Below, piece after piece: positions 34,130 to 35,692 of a DNA stretch of 35,692 nt; within the stretch, counting starts at the first letter, position 1, and each line of letters begins with the position of its first letter. The notes beneath the pieces were generated by a model. The model searched no databases. It saw nothing but the letters and a program-made list of their open reading frames with translations, and was not told where the DNA came from. A program made the translations under genes and the position numbers. Source of the DNA: UBA8403 sp964455155 (GTDB taxonomy: Bacteria; Bacteroidota; Bacteroidia; Cytophagales; Amoebophilaceae). The stretch is from assembly GCA_964455155.1 (NCBI GenBank), contig CAYVYH010000010.1, forward strand, positions 1-35,692, in the 5' to 3' direction.

Positions 34130-35344
34130 CTACCGTAGTTTCAGCGTTGTAAGCGTGAAAATAGCTAGTAAAATGCCCACAATCCAAAAGCGTGTCACGA
34201 TCTTGGCCTCGTGCAAGCCCATTTTTTGGTAATGGTGGTGGATAGGCGCCATTCTAAACACCCTCTTTCCCACGCCGTATTTTCGTTGGGTATACTTGAA
34301 ATAAAGTACCTGTATGATGACAGATAGATTCTCGATCAAGAAAATACCACACAGTAGTGGAATAAGTAGCTCTTTCCTGATCATAATAGCCAGTACAGCG
34401 ATGAGTCCACCGATGGTTAAGCTGCCAGTATCACCCATAAAAATCTGTGCAGGATAGGCGTTGTACCATAAGAATCCTACACAGGTACCCACAAAGGCGG
34501 TACAAAAAATTACTAATTCACCCAGATCAGGGATGTAAATGATTTTGAGATACTGTGAGAAGATAACGTTGCTTGACAGGTAAGCCAGGATAGCGAGCGT
34601 AGCACCAACAATGGCTGAAGTGCCTGCTGTCAATCCATCCAGCCCGTCTGTTAGGTTCGTCGCATTAGACACCGCTGTAATCACAAAGGTTACCACAAAC
34701 ACATATACTAACCAGGTGTATCGATCGTCCAGGCCGGGAATAAGATGACCGTAGTCTAATTCGTTGTTTTTGAAGAAGGGAACATTCGTTTTTGTAGACT
34801 TCACGTCTTTAAAGGTTATAAGTGGTGCCTCACTCTGTTCGTTAACTGTGACAGGCACTTCTAATTCCCGCACCACCACACCTTCATGAAAATAGAGTAC
34901 GAGGCCTACAATTAGGCCCAGGCATACTTGTCCGAAAACTTTGAATTTCCCGGCCAACCCTTTCTTATTTTGCTTAAAGACTTTGATGTAATCATCCATA
35001 AAACCAATAGCGCCCATCCACAAAGTGGTTGTCAGCAGCAAAATGACGTATGTATTCGTTAACCTAGCGAAGAGTAGTGTAGAAACTACGATCGCCGCAA
35101 TCATAGCGACGCCGCCCATGGTTGGCGTATTCTCCTTTTCTTGCTGTCCAGTCAAACCCAACATGCGCACTTCTTCCTTGAGCTGCCGTTTGTGAAAGAA
35201 ACTAATCAGTTTTCTACCCAGTACAACGGTGGTTAGCAAGGAGAGTACGGCCGTTGCTGATGCCCTGAATGAGATGTACTTGAAGACACCAGTACCTGGC
35301 CAGTGCCATGTCTCATGGATATATTGAAAAAGGTAGTAAAGCAT
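34130..35344 (-). CDS. mraY: Phospho-N-acetylmuramoyl-pentapeptide-transferase MraY
   Basis: 404 residues with about ten transmembrane segments. It makes lipid I from UDP-MurNAc-pentapeptide and undecaprenyl phosphate at the inner membrane. The diagnostic motifs are TPTMGG, GFMDDYIKVFKQNKKGL (catalytic aspartates), NATNLTDGLDGL and MAPIHHHYQKMG. An extra hydrophilic insertion of about 50 residues (EVPVTVNEQSEAPLITFKDV to GHLIPGL) separates two membrane segments, as in other Bacteroidota. An intact MraY argues that the organism makes peptidoglycan precursors. Other mur/dcw genes are not seen beside it, so it lies outside a classical dcw cluster, at least on the downstream side. Confidence 0.97.
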   Translation of the reverse strand: MLYYLFQYIHETWHWPGTGVFKYISFRASATAVLSLLTTVVLGRKLISFFHKRQLKEEVRMLGLTGQQEKENTPTMGGVAMIAAIVVSTLLFARLTNTYVILLLTTTLWMGAIGFMDDYIKVFKQNKKGLAGKFKVFGQVCLGLIVGLVLYFHEGVVVRELEVPVTVNEQSEAPLITFKDVKSTKTNVPFFKNNELDYGHLIPGLDDRYTWLVYVFVVTFVITAVSNATNLTDGLDGLTAGTSAIVGATLAILAYLSSNVIFSQYLKIIYIPDLGELVIFCTAFVGTCVGFLWYNAYPAQIFMGDTGSLTIGGLIAVLAIMIRKELLIPLLCGIFLIENLSVIIQVLYFKYTQRKYGVGKRVFRMAPIHHHYQKMGLHEAKIVTRFWIVGILLAIFTLTTLKLR

Positions 35345-35692
35345 GTTTAGGTACTGTTTGGGGAGGTATCGGGAAAGCTGCGTCCCCCTCGCTATTGCAC
35401 AAAAACTAAAATGCGCAAATTACGCAAGGGTCTGTGTAGTCGTGCAAGCCTCCGGTCACTCGTTTAAGAGTACTCGGAGAACCGCAGACAAGAAAAGTTC
35501 TTTGGATGACAATGTAAAGAATCAACCTGACCCACCTGCCAAGTACAGCAAAAACCTCGTCAAAGTTTTACCTAGATGAATCCCGCATCCAGGATCTCGT
35601 ATCCCACTGTGAAAATCTGGTTCCCTGTAAGACCAACTCAACGCATTGATGCATTCTGATGCGCTCGGAATTGGTTAATCAGGCTTTCTGCT
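35345..35692. other. Right edge without recognisable genes
   Basis: About 350 bases with no supported gene. A minus-strand TAGTTTTTG near 35405 resembles a -7 box for mraY with one extra T. The plus-strand open frame at 35343-35579 shows no family features. Confidence 0.35.

Noticed and set aside
1..35692. CRISPR arrays, toxin-antitoxin pairs, secretion gene clusters, rRNA, tmRNA, riboswitches
   Set aside because: No regularly spaced repeats, matching gene pairs or recognisable RNA motifs were seen when reading the intergenic regions; only two tRNAs were found.

Overview
The window looks like a chromosomal segment of a genome-reduced member of the Bacteroidota, most likely an intracellular symbiont related to the Amoebophilaceae (Amoebophilus/Cardinium group). 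The lineage call rests on several protein types: a short primary sigma factor with a Bacteroidota-type N terminus, the Bacteroidota omega-like RNA polymerase subunit, an OstA-like protein, a Big_5 (Ig-like) lipoprotein, a PorT-type beta-barrel, and MraY with a long extracytoplasmic insertion. Shine-Dalgarno sequences are largely absent. The symbiont call is an inference from decayed intergenic stretches holding transposase fragments, one frameshifted outer-membrane gene, sparse operons, and a truncated protein at the left edge ending in a eukaryote-style CaaX box. The family assignment comes from protein resemblance only and is not certain.

Layout, left to right. 1-409: C-terminal part of an unknown helical protein. 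410-1790: two decayed transposase genes. 1795-3758: promoter-like motif, a perfect parS site, and mnmG. 3856-5652: MsbA-type ABC exporter (-). 5824-7545: Big_5 lipoprotein (+). 7546-8036: empty. 8037-8798: metallo-beta-lactamase-fold hydrolase (-). 9240-9312: tRNA-Lys. 9455-10771: dicarboxylate/amino acid symporter (-). 11002-13758: ostA-like, bamD and rpoZ-like genes, apparently one operon (-). 13922-15265: tilS (+). 15266-15957: mostly empty. 15958-16707: beta-barrel protein (+). 16940-19717: leuS (+). 19789-20889: outer-membrane pseudogene with several frameshifts. 21136-22952: rpoD then trxB (-). 23051-23260: a 100-N assembly gap flanked by identical 55-mers. 23210-25761: rpsO then pnp (-), with a strong hairpin between them. 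25884-27437: LptF/G-type permease (-). 27553-27626: tRNA-Met. 27689-28423: trmD (+). 28385-28723: holin-like membrane protein (-). 28775-29632: rhomboid-fold protein lacking its catalytic residues (-). 29633-30624: decayed region with a third transposase remnant. 30625-32238: marC, rnhA, ogt operon (+). 32261-33964: hisS then ebfC (-). 34130-35344: mraY (-). 35345-35692: nothing recognised.

Functionally this is mostly housekeeping: tRNA modification and charging (mnmG, tilS, trmD, leuS, hisS), transcription and RNA turnover (rpoD, rpoZ, pnp, rnhA), and envelope biogenesis (mraY, bamD, OstA-like, LptF/G, MsbA-like). No CRISPR array, prophage module, toxin-antitoxin pair or biosynthetic cluster was seen. 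The items most worth a second look are the CaaX-ended protein, the apparently dead rhomboid, the parS site in the mnmG leader, and the rpsO-pnp hairpin.
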